From: CAYXZO01 sp964469505
Lineage (GTDB): Bacteria; Fidelibacterota; UBA8477; JABMPR01
NCBI GenBank assembly: GCA_964469505.1
Contig: CAYXZO010000007.1
Coordinates: 1 to 56,696 of the forward strand
Length of the DNA: 56,696 nt
Direction: 5' to 3'
Both the position numbers and the translations under genes were made by a program. Below the pieces are notes generated by a model. It ran no database searches, had not been told where the DNA came from, and saw nothing but the letters and a program-made list of their open reading frames with translations. Shown here piece by piece: positions 17,667 through 26,907 of the stretch. Positions within the stretch are counted from its first letter, which is position 1. Each line of letters opens with the position of its first letter.

Positions 17667-17753
17667 ATAAAACACAGCTTTATACCCAAAGCTGCAAAAA
17701 GCGGCGAAAAATAACGGCACCCCTCCCCCGGAGCAAGTATAAATCAAAACCTT

Positions 17754-18806
17754 TCAAGGCTGTGATGGCTTTTCAACAGGCATTTCCGAGGCTTTGGCTT
17801 CGCTATCCTCCAAAACTGCCGTGAGTTGCAATCCTTCCCGCAAGGTAAACCATATCCCCGGGAGGGTCATGACCAGATAATTCACTAAGTGAAACACAAG
17901 GGCGAAAGCTCGAGCGCCATCAGCCCCGACATTGAAAAAACTCAGAGCAGCCACAGTCGCGCCGTGATATGTACCCACCGCACCGGGGGCCGCAGGGATG
18001 GATAAGGAGAGGGTAGTAAAGATTAACAACACCGCAATGGCGTGAAGTTGCTGGCCCAGGGTAATGTCAAAATGAAAGGCCTGCAGGCCGCAAAAAGTGA
18101 TTATTACGTATAAGAGCCACAAAATTAATGTTTGCAAAGCCACCACTCCTAGCCGCGGCATCCTCCAGATGGATTCCAGACCGGCAAATCCGGCTACTAT
18201 TTGCCTGGCCAGTTTGCCTTTGCCCTTTTGGGTAGCCCTTTCAGCCCATTTTTGCAAGCGGGAATGGTAAAGTTCATGGTGCCGGTTCATCCAGGTGCTC
18301 AGTAGGATTAAAAACAAAACCGCAGCCAGGGCGACCAATCCCAGCAATCGCGCGATTGGCAGCCAGGGCCACCATAGCAGATAAAGGGCAGCCAATAACC
18401 CGAACGAGAACATATCCAGACCTCGTTCAACCACAATGGTGGCGCCTACGCCGCTTATGGGTAGGTTACCCCAGCGCCCCACCAACCAGGCTCGTAGTAC
18501 TTCTCCTGCCCTGAACGGCAAGATGTCATTGCCCATATAGCCGATCATCTCAGCCTTGAATAATCGGTAAGTTGTGAAAGACTTCTGTTTCATCAACAGA
18601 ATCCGCCACCGGGCAGCCCGCAACCAGATGCTGTAGGCCAGCAGAGCCGCACCCACCAATAACCAGCCGTACTGTATCTGGGTAATCGTGGTCCAAAACC
18701 GGCCCCATGAAACATCTTTAAAAACCAGCACCAACAACCCTGCGCTGATGAGCATCGAAACGGCGAACTTAATTGGATGACGCTTAATTACCTGAAATAC
18801 AGACAA
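17754..18806 (-). CDS. YbhN/AglD-type membrane protein (lysylphosphatidylglycerol synthase TM-domain family)
   Basis: 350 residues with about eight hydrophobic segments. The family signatures are LPFRAGEVLRAWLVGR (residues about 96-111), VVERGLDM, and PAAPGAVGTYHGA near 270. It matches the flippase-like membrane part of MprF without the aminoacyl-transferase domain. Such stand-alone proteins are widespread, and their substrate (lipid or lipid-linked) is usually unknown. It is the last gene of the gcvT-ftsK-lolA-like run, 5 bases after the lolA-like gene. Confidence 0.85.
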   Translation of the reverse strand: MSVFQVIKRHPIKFAVSMLISAGLLVLVFKDVSWGRFWTTITQIQYGWLLVGAALLAYSIWLRAARWRILLMKQKSFTTYRLFKAEMIGYMGNDILPFRAGEVLRAWLVGRWGNLPISGVGATIVVERGLDMFSFGLLAALYLLWWPWLPIARLLGLVALAAVLFLILLSTWMNRHHELYHSRLQKWAERATQKGKGKLARQIVAGFAGLESIWRMPRLGVVALQTLILWLLYVIITFCGLQAFHFDITLGQQLHAIAVLLIFTTLSLSIPAAPGAVGTYHGATVAALSFFNVGADGARAFALVFHLVNYLVMTLPGIWFTLREGLQLTAVLEDSEAKASEMPVEKPSQP

Positions 18807-18811
18807 TTAAA

Positions 18812-19447
18812 TCAAGGCTCCCCTACTCTCTTGCTTAACGGTACTCGCTCATATCCCCAGGTGTTGTTCTCCAGCTTCTGCAAGCTGAACGGCCGCATTT
18901 TCTCGAATGGGCTGAAAGTGATGGTATATTGATTCCCGTCAAAATCAACCAACTCGATCTCATCTGGCCAATCGGGTGCTGACCATTTGACCCAGAGACG
19001 CTCCCAACGTCCCAGGGCACTATCCCAGACATATTCTTCCATAGGATTAGAACCCGATTTGCGCGCCACCAACTTTAAGCTGTCCGGCTCCAGATCAGCA
19101 AAAAGTAATCGTAATGGAGAAGCTACCAGGGAATCCTCCAGTATCTGCTTGGTATCGTGGTTCACGGTGTACAATTGCCGCTCCACCAGGTAAAATTCCA
19201 TTCGCTCCCTAGGCAAAGTCAAATGCACCAGGGAGGAATCATTCCACTCCACCTCCACTTCGGTAGTATCAAACCGCCTCTCAAAGTTCCAGTGAATGAT
19301 TTGCCGAACATGAAATTTTATTGCCCGCTTTTTTTGTAAGGAATTAAAGAATCTGAGCAACCCTGTAGGTTCTGAGGAAATAACTCCGGACGGGATAAAC
19401 ACAAAGATGGCCACTGCCAGCAGCCTCTTGAGCAAGTTACCTTGCAT
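18812..19447 (-). CDS. LolA-like outer-membrane lipoprotein carrier
   Basis: 211 residues with an N-terminal signal peptide (LLKRLLAVAIFVFIPSGVIS). The beta-rich pattern with LLRFFNSLQKKRAIKFHVRQ at the mature N-terminus and a repeated FxVExxQLYTV-type strand resembles LolA, which ferries lipoproteins across the periplasm. The ftsK-lolA order, also found in Escherichia coli, supports the call. The sequence is diverged, so the assignment rests on both weak similarity and context. Confidence 0.7.
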   Translation of the reverse strand: MQGNLLKRLLAVAIFVFIPSGVISSEPTGLLRFFNSLQKKRAIKFHVRQIIHWNFERRFDTTEVEVEWNDSSLVHLTLPRERMEFYLVERQLYTVNHDTKQILEDSLVASPLRLLFADLEPDSLKLVARKSGSNPMEEYVWDSALGRWERLWVKWSAPDWPDEIELVDFDGNQYTITFSPFEKMRPFSLQKLENNTWGYERVPLSKRVGEP

Positions 19448-19459
19448 GCTCAGGCTTTG

Positions 19460-21751
19460 TTAATCCTCATTCAGCGAATCGGGATCAAAGGAGGGATTGT
19501 TCAGAAACTCAGGACCTACCAGCACTTCCCGGGCTTTGCTACCGGTGTTGGGACCTACGATACCCGCTTGCTCCAGCTCGTCCATTAGTCGTCCAGCTCG
19601 GGCGTAACCAATACGTAACCGCCGTTGCAACATGCTGGTGGACCCTTGTTGAGCCAGAATGACCAAGCGCATGGCTTCATCGAAAAGTGGATCTCGGCTG
19701 CCGCGCCCCCAGCCCAGATCGCCCTCGGTTTCCTCAGCTTCTTTGGGCTCCGGCAGCTTCTCTTCCTGCTCGGCACGCGGCTGGTTAGTGATATGCTCCA
19801 GAATGCTTTCGATTTCCTCTAGAGAGATAAAAGCGCTGTGGAGCCGCACCGGATTACCGGCCCCAGGTGCCAGATAAAGCATATCTCCCCGGCCGAGGAG
19901 TTTTTCCGCCCCGTTGCGATCCAGAATAGTGCGGGAATCATTTTTCTGGGCTACCTGGAAGGCAATCCGCGTGGGGAAATTGGCTTTTATTACTCCGGTG
20001 ATTACATCCACTGAAGGTCGCTGGGTGGCCACTACCAGGTGAATCCCCACCGCCCTTGCCATTTGTGCCAGCCGGGCAATGGGTTCCTCGATCTCTTTGG
20101 CCGCAGTAAGCATTAAATCCGCCAGTTCGTCGATAACCACCACGATATACGGCAGGGGGGCTTTGCCCATTTTCTGAGCCTTTTGGTTGTATTGATCAAT
20201 GTTCCTGACGGTAGCTTCGCTTAGAATTTCATACCGCCGCTCCATTTCGATCTCCACCGCCCGCAACGCCCGCACCGCGTTTTTGGGTCGGGTGATTACC
20301 TGCTCGTCCAACCCTTCACTGGTGATCAGGTGGTAGCCCTGTAATTTCCGATAAGTGGAGAGTTCCAGCTTCTTGGGGTCAATAAGTACGAACTTAACCT
20401 CATCCGGCCGCGCCCGATACAGTAGTGACGCAATGATGGTATTGATGCAGACCGACTTACCGGAACCGGTCGCACCGGCAATGAGCAAATGGGGCATTCT
20501 GCCAAGATCAGCCACCACAATCTCACCACTGGTGGATTTGCCCAGGGCAATAGTCAGTAGTGAATCGGCATTGGTGAACTTCTCCGAATTGATGATACTC
20601 TTGAGATAAACCACTTCCGGCTTTTCATTGGGCAGTTCCACTCCCACCGAATTCTTCCCGGGGATGGGTGCAATAATCCGAACGCTGCGGGCTTTCATCA
20701 CCCGGGCAATGTCGTCGGACAAAGCTGCAATCCGGGCTACTCTGATACCCGGTCCGGGTTCCACTTCGTACCGGGTGATGATGGGTCCGGGCGCAATATG
20801 TGTGACCTTACCCTCCACCCCGAAAGACGCCAGCGTTTGGACCAACACCTGAGCTTTCTCCAATAAAACCTCTTTCCGCTGGGCTGGCGGAGGCGGCGGG
20901 GGTTCCTGTAATAAATCCACAGAGGGAAGTTGGTATTCCCGCTTGGGAGCCGAGTCCCGCACTTGATCGTAATCGACCTCTTCCTCCACCACCTCCTGCT
21001 CAATCTGAATGGTGGAATCCTCTTCAATGGATGAGATCGGCTCTTTTTCCCCAGTTTCGGCTTTTTCCACCGCTAATTCGGGCTCAGGTGGTGGAACCGG
21101 TTCAGGGATGGCCACTGTGGTTTCGATTCGAAGGGTTTCCTCTATTTCTTCTTCCGCTTCTGGGGCGGTTTTACGGGAGAATAACTTCAGGTTACGCACC
21201 CAGTTCACCAACCAGTCGCGGGCGGTTTGAATTGCTTTTAGATAAGAGATACTGAACCAGCCCTGGAAAGTGAAAGCCATTCCCGCTAAAAGAAACAGCA
21301 AAGCTCCCCATCGCCCTAGAAAATCGGCGATGGTCCAGGCGGTGTAGGTACAAAATACGCCTGTATAGTGAAATGCCGCCGTTTGGTGATGGAGAAAACG
21401 GCTGGCAATCAGGGCAGCGCCCAGATCCAGTAATAACACGAGGAGTGAAAGGTAACCAGTGTGTCGAAACAACCAGTGGCGGTTACCGTCCACGAATATT
21501 ACCACCCCCCAGGCCGCCAACAAAAGAGGAATGATAAAAGCCCCATACCCCACGGACAGCTTGATTAAGAAATAAGAAATCCAGATTCCCAGGTATCCCA
21601 TCCAGTTGTGGAATGGAACTCCAGGCCTTAGCGTGGGTTCTTCCGAGGGGTCGTGTGAAACCAGACTTAAAAACACAAAGACGGCCACTGCTATAAGCAG
21701 CAGGCCTAGTATTTCACGCTTTTTCTCCTGATATGTCAGGGCGCGCTTCAG
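19460..21751 (-). CDS. ftsK: DNA translocase FtsK/SpoIIIE, apparent CUG start
   Basis: FtsK pumps chromosome ends through the closing septum and activates XerCD at dif. It has four or five N-terminal membrane segments, an acidic proline-rich linker (about 170-275), the motor with P-loop GATGSGKSVC and a Walker B followed by DELADLM, and a C-terminal winged-helix gamma domain (RRLRIGYARAGRLMDELE). The first standard start, GTG at 21688, falls inside the first membrane helix. The frame continues upstream with a basic segment (KRALTYQEKKREILGLLL) to CTG at 21751. GGAGGAG stands six bases before that CTG. A one-base deletion in the GGGG run at 21763-21766 is the alternative, which would join ATG 21771. 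Total about 763 residues. Confidence 0.93.
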   Translation of the reverse strand: MKRALTYQEKKREILGLLLIAVAVFVFLSLVSHDPSEEPTLRPGVPFHNWMGYLGIWISYFLIKLSVGYGAFIIPLLLAAWGVVIFVDGNRHWLFRHTGYLSLLVLLLDLGAALIASRFLHHQTAAFHYTGVFCTYTAWTIADFLGRWGALLFLLAGMAFTFQGWFSISYLKAIQTARDWLVNWVRNLKLFSRKTAPEAEEEIEETLRIETTVAIPEPVPPPEPELAVEKAETGEKEPISSIEEDSTIQIEQEVVEEEVDYDQVRDSAPKREYQLPSVDLLQEPPPPPPAQRKEVLLEKAQVLVQTLASFGVEGKVTHIAPGPIITRYEVEPGPGIRVARIAALSDDIARVMKARSVRIIAPIPGKNSVGVELPNEKPEVVYLKSIINSEKFTNADSLLTIALGKSTSGEIVVADLGRMPHLLIAGATGSGKSVCINTIIASLLYRARPDEVKFVLIDPKKLELSTYRKLQGYHLITSEGLDEQVITRPKNAVRALRAVEIEMERRYEILSEATVRNIDQYNQKAQKMGKAPLPYIVVVIDELADLMLTAAKEIEEPIARLAQMARAVGIHLVVATQRPSVDVITGVIKANFPTRIAFQVAQKNDSRTILDRNGAEKLLGRGDMLYLAPGAGNPVRLHSAFISLEEIESILEHITNQPRAEQEEKLPEPKEAEETEGDLGWGRGSRDPLFDEAMRLVILAQQGSTSMLQRRLRIGYARAGRLMDELEQAGIVGPNTGSKAREVLVGPEFLNNPSFDPDSLNED

Positions 21752-21757
21752 AACTTT

Positions 21758-21764
21758 CTCCTCC
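21758..21764 (-). promoter_or_regulatory. Shine-Dalgarno of ftsK supporting the CTG start
   Basis: GGAGGAG on the minus strand, six bases before CTG at 21751. The GTG at 21688 has no comparable element. Confidence 0.55.
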
Positions 21765-21784
21765 CCGACATAGCTAGTAAAAAC

Positions 21785-22882
21785 TTAGTCCGCATGCAAG
21801 GATGTTTCTTTTATGAAAGGTGGTTTAATTATCTCCGCCTGATAATGTTTGCCGCGGATGTTGATCTCCAGTTTGGTTCCGATTTTATGATGGGGAACGG
21901 CCACATAGGCCATACCAATGCCTCTGCGTAAGACTGGGGACTGACCACCGCTGGTTACCTGCCCCACTCTCTCACCATCCTTGAAAATATCATAGCCATG
22001 ACGAGGTATACCCCCTGATAACATTTCAAATGCCACCAGATAGCGTTTGGGGCGTTCGGCCTTCTGGCGCTCCAGGGCTTCACGCCCTACGAAGGGCCCT
22101 TTCTCCAGACTGGTAATCCATCCCAAACGGGCCTCAAGGGGGGTCGTGGTTTCGTCAATATCGTTGCCGTAGAGGCAGTATTTCATTTCCAGACGCAATG
22201 TATCCCGTGCGCCCAAGCCCGCTGGCACCATTCCCCGCGTTTGTCCGGCCTCCATGAGGCTCTCCCATAACCAGGGAGCACAATCGGGGTCATGATAGAT
22301 TTCATACCCCAACTCCCCGGTGTACCCTGTCCGAGAAATGATTACCGGATTACCGTTGATTTCTGCTTCGGCGAAATGATAATACGGCAAACCATCCAAA
22401 ACGGCTCCCACCAGTGATTGCAGAATCTGCTTGGATTTTGGCCCCTGTAGGGCCAATAATGCGGTCTCCACTGAACGATTCTCCACATGAACCTCGAAGG
22501 ATTCAGCTATCCTTCTCAGATGAGCATAATCTTTTTCGATATTGGCGGCATTTACGACCAGCATGAAGTGGTTATCGAAACGATAGACTAACAGATCATC
22601 TACGATACCACCGTTTTCCAGGCACATCGCCGAGTATTGAACCTGGCCGGGCTTCAGCTTATTAATATCGTTAATCGTGGCGTACTGGACGAACTCCGCT
22701 GCCTGGGAACCGTGAATGACGAATTCGCCCATGTGGGAGACATCGAACAAACCCGCCCGTTGCCGAACGGCCAGGTGCTCTTCGATGATACTACCGTATG
22801 AGATGGGCATTTCATATCCACCGAACTCAACCAGTCGAGCCCCTAACTGCTTGTGATAATTGTAGAAAGGCGTTCTTTTCAT
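21785..22882 (-). CDS. gcvT: Aminomethyltransferase (glycine cleavage system T protein)
   Basis: 365 residues from the ATG at 22882. The T protein transfers the aminomethyl carbon of glycine to tetrahydrofolate. MPISYGSIIEEHLAVRQRAGLFDVSHMGE, NGGIVDDLLVYR with the catalytic Asp, and GYTGELGYEI are family signatures. AGGAGG lies 11 bases before the chosen start; a second in-frame ATG ten codons upstream has no such site. gcvH and gcvP are not in the window. FolD, in the same one-carbon pathway, lies about 13 kb away. No glycine riboswitch was recognised upstream. Confidence 0.95.
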   Translation of the reverse strand: MKRTPFYNYHKQLGARLVEFGGYEMPISYGSIIEEHLAVRQRAGLFDVSHMGEFVIHGSQAAEFVQYATINDINKLKPGQVQYSAMCLENGGIVDDLLVYRFDNHFMLVVNAANIEKDYAHLRRIAESFEVHVENRSVETALLALQGPKSKQILQSLVGAVLDGLPYYHFAEAEINGNPVIISRTGYTGELGYEIYHDPDCAPWLWESLMEAGQTRGMVPAGLGARDTLRLEMKYCLYGNDIDETTTPLEARLGWITSLEKGPFVGREALERQKAERPKRYLVAFEMLSGGIPRHGYDIFKDGERVGQVTSGGQSPVLRRGIGMAYVAVPHHKIGTKLEINIRGKHYQAEIIKPPFIKETSLHAD

Positions 22883-23058
22883 CTGCTTGTTTTCCTCCTG
22901 AGCGGCATTCAATTTTTAATTTAACGGCAATCCTAATTGTTAGAAACAGTATTACCGGAAGGTTTCGCGTATTTCCTAATTTAATTTTGGTAATTCCTAA
23001 TGTGAGGCATTTCGAGTACCGTGAGTGAATGGACGAAATTCGATTCGCATGACCAAAT

Positions 23059-23271
23059 TTATTCTACCCAAGGATTTAATAAAGCTACTCTGCTGACTTC
23101 CATATCCTTTATACTGCGCGTAATCACCACCATATCGTAAGCCAATCCAGTAGCAGCAATAAGTCCATCTATAGTCGGTATAGGCCATCTTTGTTGCTCC
23201 CCTTGCCCCTGAGCTTTATCCAAAAACACAGCCACTAGTAACATAAGCAGAGAATCCTGGTATAAAATCAC
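23059..23271 (-). pseudogene. VapC (PIN-domain toxin) remnant
   Basis: 70 codons whose C-terminal half matches the end of VapC toxins: WPIPTIDGLIAATGLAYD, then VVITRSIKDM and LLNPW. The N-terminal half, which carries the first catalytic Asp and Glu of a PIN domain, is missing. The frame is closed upstream by a stop just after lhgO, and no VapB antitoxin gene is nearby. It sits in an AT-rich spacer between lhgO and gcvT. Confidence 0.6.
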
Positions 23272-23292
23272 TCCAACTGAATGGAAAATACT

Positions 23293-24501
23293 TTAGTTAT
23301 TTAATCGCCTCAACAAACGATGGGCAATGTACTCGCCAATGGCCAGCGAGGCCGTGGCAGCGGGTGAGGGTGCATTTAGCACGTGTACTCCCCACTCGTT
23401 TTCCAGCAGAGCAAAATCCTGCAGGAGTTGACCATCATACCCCACGGCCTGAGCCCTTACCCCGGCCGGGTGAGGCACCAACTGCTCACTTTGTAGATCA
23501 GGCAACATCCGCTGCACGTCTTTGACCAACAATGGTTTAAGCATGGAGCGAAGCATCTCTCGAGCCCCGACTCCTGTGAAAGTACGGGCCAGACGACGGA
23601 AACCGGGATATGTGAGTATTTCCAGCACTTCAGCTGTATTCCAGTTCCGTCGCTGATAACCTTCTCGGGCAAATGCCAGAACGGCGTTGGGACCCACGTG
23701 CACTCGATCGTAAATATCTCGGGTCAAATGCACTCCCAGAAAAGGCAGTCGGGGATCGGGAACTGGATATACCAGATGTTTGACCAATTGGGCGGCATCA
23801 TCAGTCAACGCATAATATTCTCCCCGGAAAGGCACCAATTTCAAATGCGGGTAAACCCCCGCCCAACGGGCCACCTTATCGCTGTACAGACCAGCGCAAT
23901 TCAACACCAAGCGGGTTTTAAAAGCCCCCCTGGTAGTTTCTACCACCGCTTCCCGGCCGGAGCGACTGAACCCGGTCACCCGGCACTTTAATTTCAACTT
24001 CCCACCGGCCATCCGGATTTCATCGGCATAGCTGTCGGCCACCTTTCTGAAGTCAACCACCCCGGTTTCCGGGACGAACAAAGCTCCCTGGCCATGGATC
24101 GCACCCTCCCAACGCCGGAGCTGTTCCGGTGTCCAATACTCAACCTGAAGGCCGTGGGATTTGCCTCGCTGATACAGGACTTGCAGACGGGGTAGCTCAT
24201 CCTCCCGGACGGCAACAACGACCTTGCCGCAGCGCTTGGAGGGTATTCGATGTTCTGCGCAATAGCGATACAGCTCTTCCCGCCCTCGGAGGGCAAAGCG
24301 GGCTTTCAGGCTGCCGGGCTGATAGTAGATACCCGAATGGATTACTCCACTATTATGCCCCGTTTGATGATGGCCCCAGCTACGCTCTTTCTCACATAAC
24401 AGCAGCCGTATTCCCGGTCGTAGGCGCAACAACTGCCTGGCAGCCGCCAGTCCGACAATTCCCCCTCCGATTACTATTACCTGGAAATTGTTATCAATCA
24501 A
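23293..24501 (-). CDS. lhgO: L-2-hydroxyglutarate oxidase-type FAD dehydrogenase
   Basis: 402 residues. The FAD-binding Rossmann motif VIGGGIVGLAAARQLL is at residues 10-25. HQTGHNSGVIHSGIYYQPGS is a strong signature of the LhgO (YgaF) branch of the DAO superfamily, which oxidises L-2-hydroxyglutarate to 2-oxoglutarate and passes electrons to the quinone pool. The frame begins with TTG at 24501, 6 bases after the RfaH-like gene. It is the last intact gene of the long co-directional run. Confidence 0.88.
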   Translation of the reverse strand: MIDNNFQVIVIGGGIVGLAAARQLLRLRPGIRLLLCEKERSWGHHQTGHNSGVIHSGIYYQPGSLKARFALRGREELYRYCAEHRIPSKRCGKVVVAVREDELPRLQVLYQRGKSHGLQVEYWTPEQLRRWEGAIHGQGALFVPETGVVDFRKVADSYADEIRMAGGKLKLKCRVTGFSRSGREAVVETTRGAFKTRLVLNCAGLYSDKVARWAGVYPHLKLVPFRGEYYALTDDAAQLVKHLVYPVPDPRLPFLGVHLTRDIYDRVHVGPNAVLAFAREGYQRRNWNTAEVLEILTYPGFRRLARTFTGVGAREMLRSMLKPLLVKDVQRMLPDLQSEQLVPHPAGVRAQAVGYDGQLLQDFALLENEWGVHVLNAPSPAATASLAIGEYIAHRLLRRLNN

Positions 24502-24507
24502 AAGCTA

Positions 24508-25044
24508 TTACTTGACCAAACGGGGCGTTTTTTCACCTACCACTTCCAGAAATTCCGGTTGAATAGCCACAGAGAATGCCGCGCGGATGCCGTCGATGGT
24601 AATGATTAAGCGAGACCCCTGTATGGTGCGTTGCACGAATCCTTCCGCACCCATGAAGGGGCCTTCGATCACCCGTACCCGGGTACCCACCTCGAAATAT
24701 TTTTCGGGTCGCAGCGTCTCAGGATGGGCTACTACTATTTTCAAGCTTTCTATTTGTTTTTCAGGAATAGGCGACCACTTACCGGCAAAACGTAGGATAT
24801 TCAGCACTCCCGGAGTTTGAAGCACCACCAATCGCTCCCGCAAGGGTATCTTGCAGAACACATATCCCTTGATGAGGGGCACTTCCACCATCTTCTTACG
24901 GTCGCTCCACTGACGGAGTTTCTTTACCAAGGGCACGAATACTTCCACTTCTTTTTCCAGCAATCGATCCAGCACTTTCTTCTCATGGCGAGGTTTGACG
25001 TAGAAGGCGTACCAGAGGGGATCGTTCTGTAGATCGACTTTCAT
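24508..25044 (-). CDS. NusG paralogue of the RfaH/UpxY type
   Basis: 178 residues: an N-terminal NusG (NGN) domain (LWYAFYVKPRHEKKV, FVPLVKKLRQWSDRKKM, GYVFCKIPL) and a C-terminal KOW domain (FEVGTRVRVIEGPFMGAEGFV). The short size and the lack of secE-rplK-rplA neighbours distinguish it from housekeeping NusG. RfaH/UpxY proteins are antiterminators recruited to special operons, usually for surface polysaccharides. Here the ATG overlaps the ruvA stop as ATGA, so it is coupled to recombination genes, an odd place for such a regulator. Its target operon is not evident. Confidence 0.88.
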   Translation of the reverse strand: MKVDLQNDPLWYAFYVKPRHEKKVLDRLLEKEVEVFVPLVKKLRQWSDRKKMVEVPLIKGYVFCKIPLRERLVVLQTPGVLNILRFAGKWSPIPEKQIESLKIVVAHPETLRPEKYFEVGTRVRVIEGPFMGAEGFVQRTIQGSRLIITIDGIRAAFSVAIQPEFLEVVGEKTPRLVK

Positions 25045-25634
25045 GATTGTAACGCTCGTTTAATGGTCTCTTCCAGGCTTAAATCATTTTCCTCCGCTAA
25101 AATGCGGGCAACCTTCCGATAAGCATCAGTGCGGCTGAATCCCAAAGCTTCCAGGGCTGCCACCGCTTCTAACTGGGCATCGTCAATGGGTTCTGGTCCC
25201 CGCCCGCTCATGGCTATTAGAGTTACCCCCGCTTTTTCCAGGCGAGGTTTGAGTTCCATCAATATGCGTCGGGCCACGGCAGGACCGATCCCTGGAACTT
25301 TGGTCAACTGTTTCTGATCCTCAGCTAAAACCCACTGCAGTATTTCCTCTGGTTTGCCACTGGAGAGCAAAGCCATAGCTACACTGGGACCAACCTTAGG
25401 TATGGCAATAAGCATCCTGAATAAACGCCGCTCCTCATCATCGGCGAACCCGTAAAGCTCAAATCCATCCTGCATCACGTGCAAATGGGCCAGGAGACGC
25501 ACTGCTGTGCCCTCAGCCGGCAGAGCCTCAAAGGTGCGACGGCTTACCCGTAACCCCACTCCCATGGCACCCAAATCGAGGACTACCCGGTCGGGAGCCT
25601 TAGCTTGGAGTACTCCCTGGAAGAATTCCAGCAT
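25041..25634 (-). CDS. ruvA: Holliday junction branch migration protein RuvA
   Basis: 197 residues, normal length. The tetramer binds four-way junctions and recruits RuvB. An OB-fold N-domain (1-62), two helix-hairpin-helix motifs (LIAIPKVGPSVAMALLSS and LTKVPGIGPAVARRI) and a C-terminal UBA-like domain (EAVAALEALGFSRTDAYRKV) are visible. It begins directly after ruvC with no spacer. ruvB is not in the window. Confidence 0.96.
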   Translation of the reverse strand: MLEFFQGVLQAKAPDRVVLDLGAMGVGLRVSRRTFEALPAEGTAVRLLAHLHVMQDGFELYGFADDEERRLFRMLIAIPKVGPSVAMALLSSGKPEEILQWVLAEDQKQLTKVPGIGPAVARRILMELKPRLEKAGVTLIAMSGRGPEPIDDAQLEAVAALEALGFSRTDAYRKVARILAEENDLSLEETIKRALQS

Positions 25635-26126
25635 TCAGACTCCCTCCCACCGGTGAGCATTTAAAGCATGGCACATGGCAACCGCCAGGGCATCGGAAAC
25701 ATCCAAGGAAGAAATCTCACCGGCCCCTTTTACCAGTCGCTTGATCATAAAAGCCACCTGGTCTTTGGTGGCGGCACCGTTGCCTGTCACAGCCGATTTG
25801 ATTTTGCGCGCGGCGTACTCTTTTACCTCCAACCCTACCTCCCGGGCAGCTACCATCACGGCTCCGCGCACGTGACCCATGAGCAGAGCGGTCTTAATAT
25901 TCCTACCATAGAATGCTTCCTCCAGGGCCACGACTTCCGGTTCATAAGTTCGAAACAGCTCCTTTAACTCATTGTAGAGCTGGAAAAGCCGAGCATCCAG
26001 CCAGGCATCCACCGGAGGACTCACGACGCCGGTATAAACGGTACTGAAAGAGTCGTTCTCAGCGTCTAGAATTCCCACCCCCAGATGTCGCAGTCCGGGA
26101 TCGATGCCCGCAATACGTAATTTCAC
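25635..26126 (-). CDS. ruvC: Crossover junction endodeoxyribonuclease RuvC
   Basis: 163 residues. It resolves Holliday junctions. The four acidic catalytic positions are seen in GIDPG (Asp9), VALEEAFYGRN, and SLDVSDALAVA. The start overlaps yebC by four bases (ATGA). The order yebC-ruvC-ruvA is conserved in many bacteria. Confidence 0.96.
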   Translation of the reverse strand: MKLRIAGIDPGLRHLGVGILDAENDSFSTVYTGVVSPPVDAWLDARLFQLYNELKELFRTYEPEVVALEEAFYGRNIKTALLMGHVRGAVMVAAREVGLEVKEYAARKIKSAVTGNGAATKDQVAFMIKRLVKGAGEISSLDVSDALAVAMCHALNAHRWEGV

Positions 26127-26872
26127 GAAGAATAGCCTGCCAGCATCTCATCCGTGAAATTCACATTAGCCGAAACTTTCTGGACATCGTCCTGTTCATC
26201 CAAAACTTCCAACAGTTTCAGTACGCGGGGTACATCTTTGGGATCCAGATCGGTATAGTTTTTAGGAATTTTCTGCACCTGGGCTAGCTCAATGTGATAG
26301 CCCAAAGCAGCCAGCTTCTCCTGAACCTGATTAAGCTCGTTGGGAGCGGTGAGTATTTCGAAATAGTCTCCTTCGTTGGAAAAATCCTCCGCACCCGCTT
26401 CCAGGGCCGCTTCCAAAACCGTATCCTCATCGAGGCCGTTGCTGGGAATCTGAATCACTCCCCGGGTCTCGAACATCCAGGAGACGGCACCTGAGGTAGC
26501 CAGATTTCCACCATGCCGCGATAAAAGATGGCGAATTTCGGCTAGGGTGCGGTTCTTATTATCCGTTACCCCCTCGATTATCAGGGCTACTCCCCCGGGG
26601 CCATAGGCTTCATACATGAAATCTTCATAGGCCACACCTTCCAACTCACCGGTGCCGCGTTTAATGGCGCGTTCGATATTGGCAGCAGGCATATTAGCGG
26701 CGCGGGCGGCCAGAATGGCAGTCCGTAAACGAGGATTGGCCGACTCATCACCCCCACCTAGGCGAGCCGCTATGGTAATCTCCCGCGCTAACCGGGTGAA
26801 GATTTTACCCCGGGCGGCATCCATGGCTTCTTTTTTACGACGTATATTGGCCCATTTACTATGGCCGGACAT
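26123..26872 (-). CDS. YebC/PmpR family protein
   Basis: 249 residues. MSGHSKWANIRRKKEAMDAARGKIFTRLAREI is the family N-terminus, and YEAYGPGGVALIIE in the middle is also diagnostic. YebC proteins were described as transcriptional regulators; recent work ties some to translation of proline stretches and ruv expression. Three domains, full length, cytoplasmic. It precedes ruvC with a four-base overlap. Confidence 0.95.
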   Translation of the reverse strand: MSGHSKWANIRRKKEAMDAARGKIFTRLAREITIAARLGGGDESANPRLRTAILAARAANMPAANIERAIKRGTGELEGVAYEDFMYEAYGPGGVALIIEGVTDNKNRTLAEIRHLLSRHGGNLATSGAVSWMFETRGVIQIPSNGLDEDTVLEAALEAGAEDFSNEGDYFEILTAPNELNQVQEKLAALGYHIELAQVQKIPKNYTDLDPKDVPRVLKLLEVLDEQDDVQKVSANVNFTDEMLAGYSS

Positions 26873-26907
26873 GGGCTATTCCCTCCCTTATCAAAAAATG
26901 ATGTTAC

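Noticed and set aside
22883..23058. Glycine riboswitch ahead of gcvT
   Set aside because: The AT-rich leader has none of the conserved glycine aptamer core sequences.
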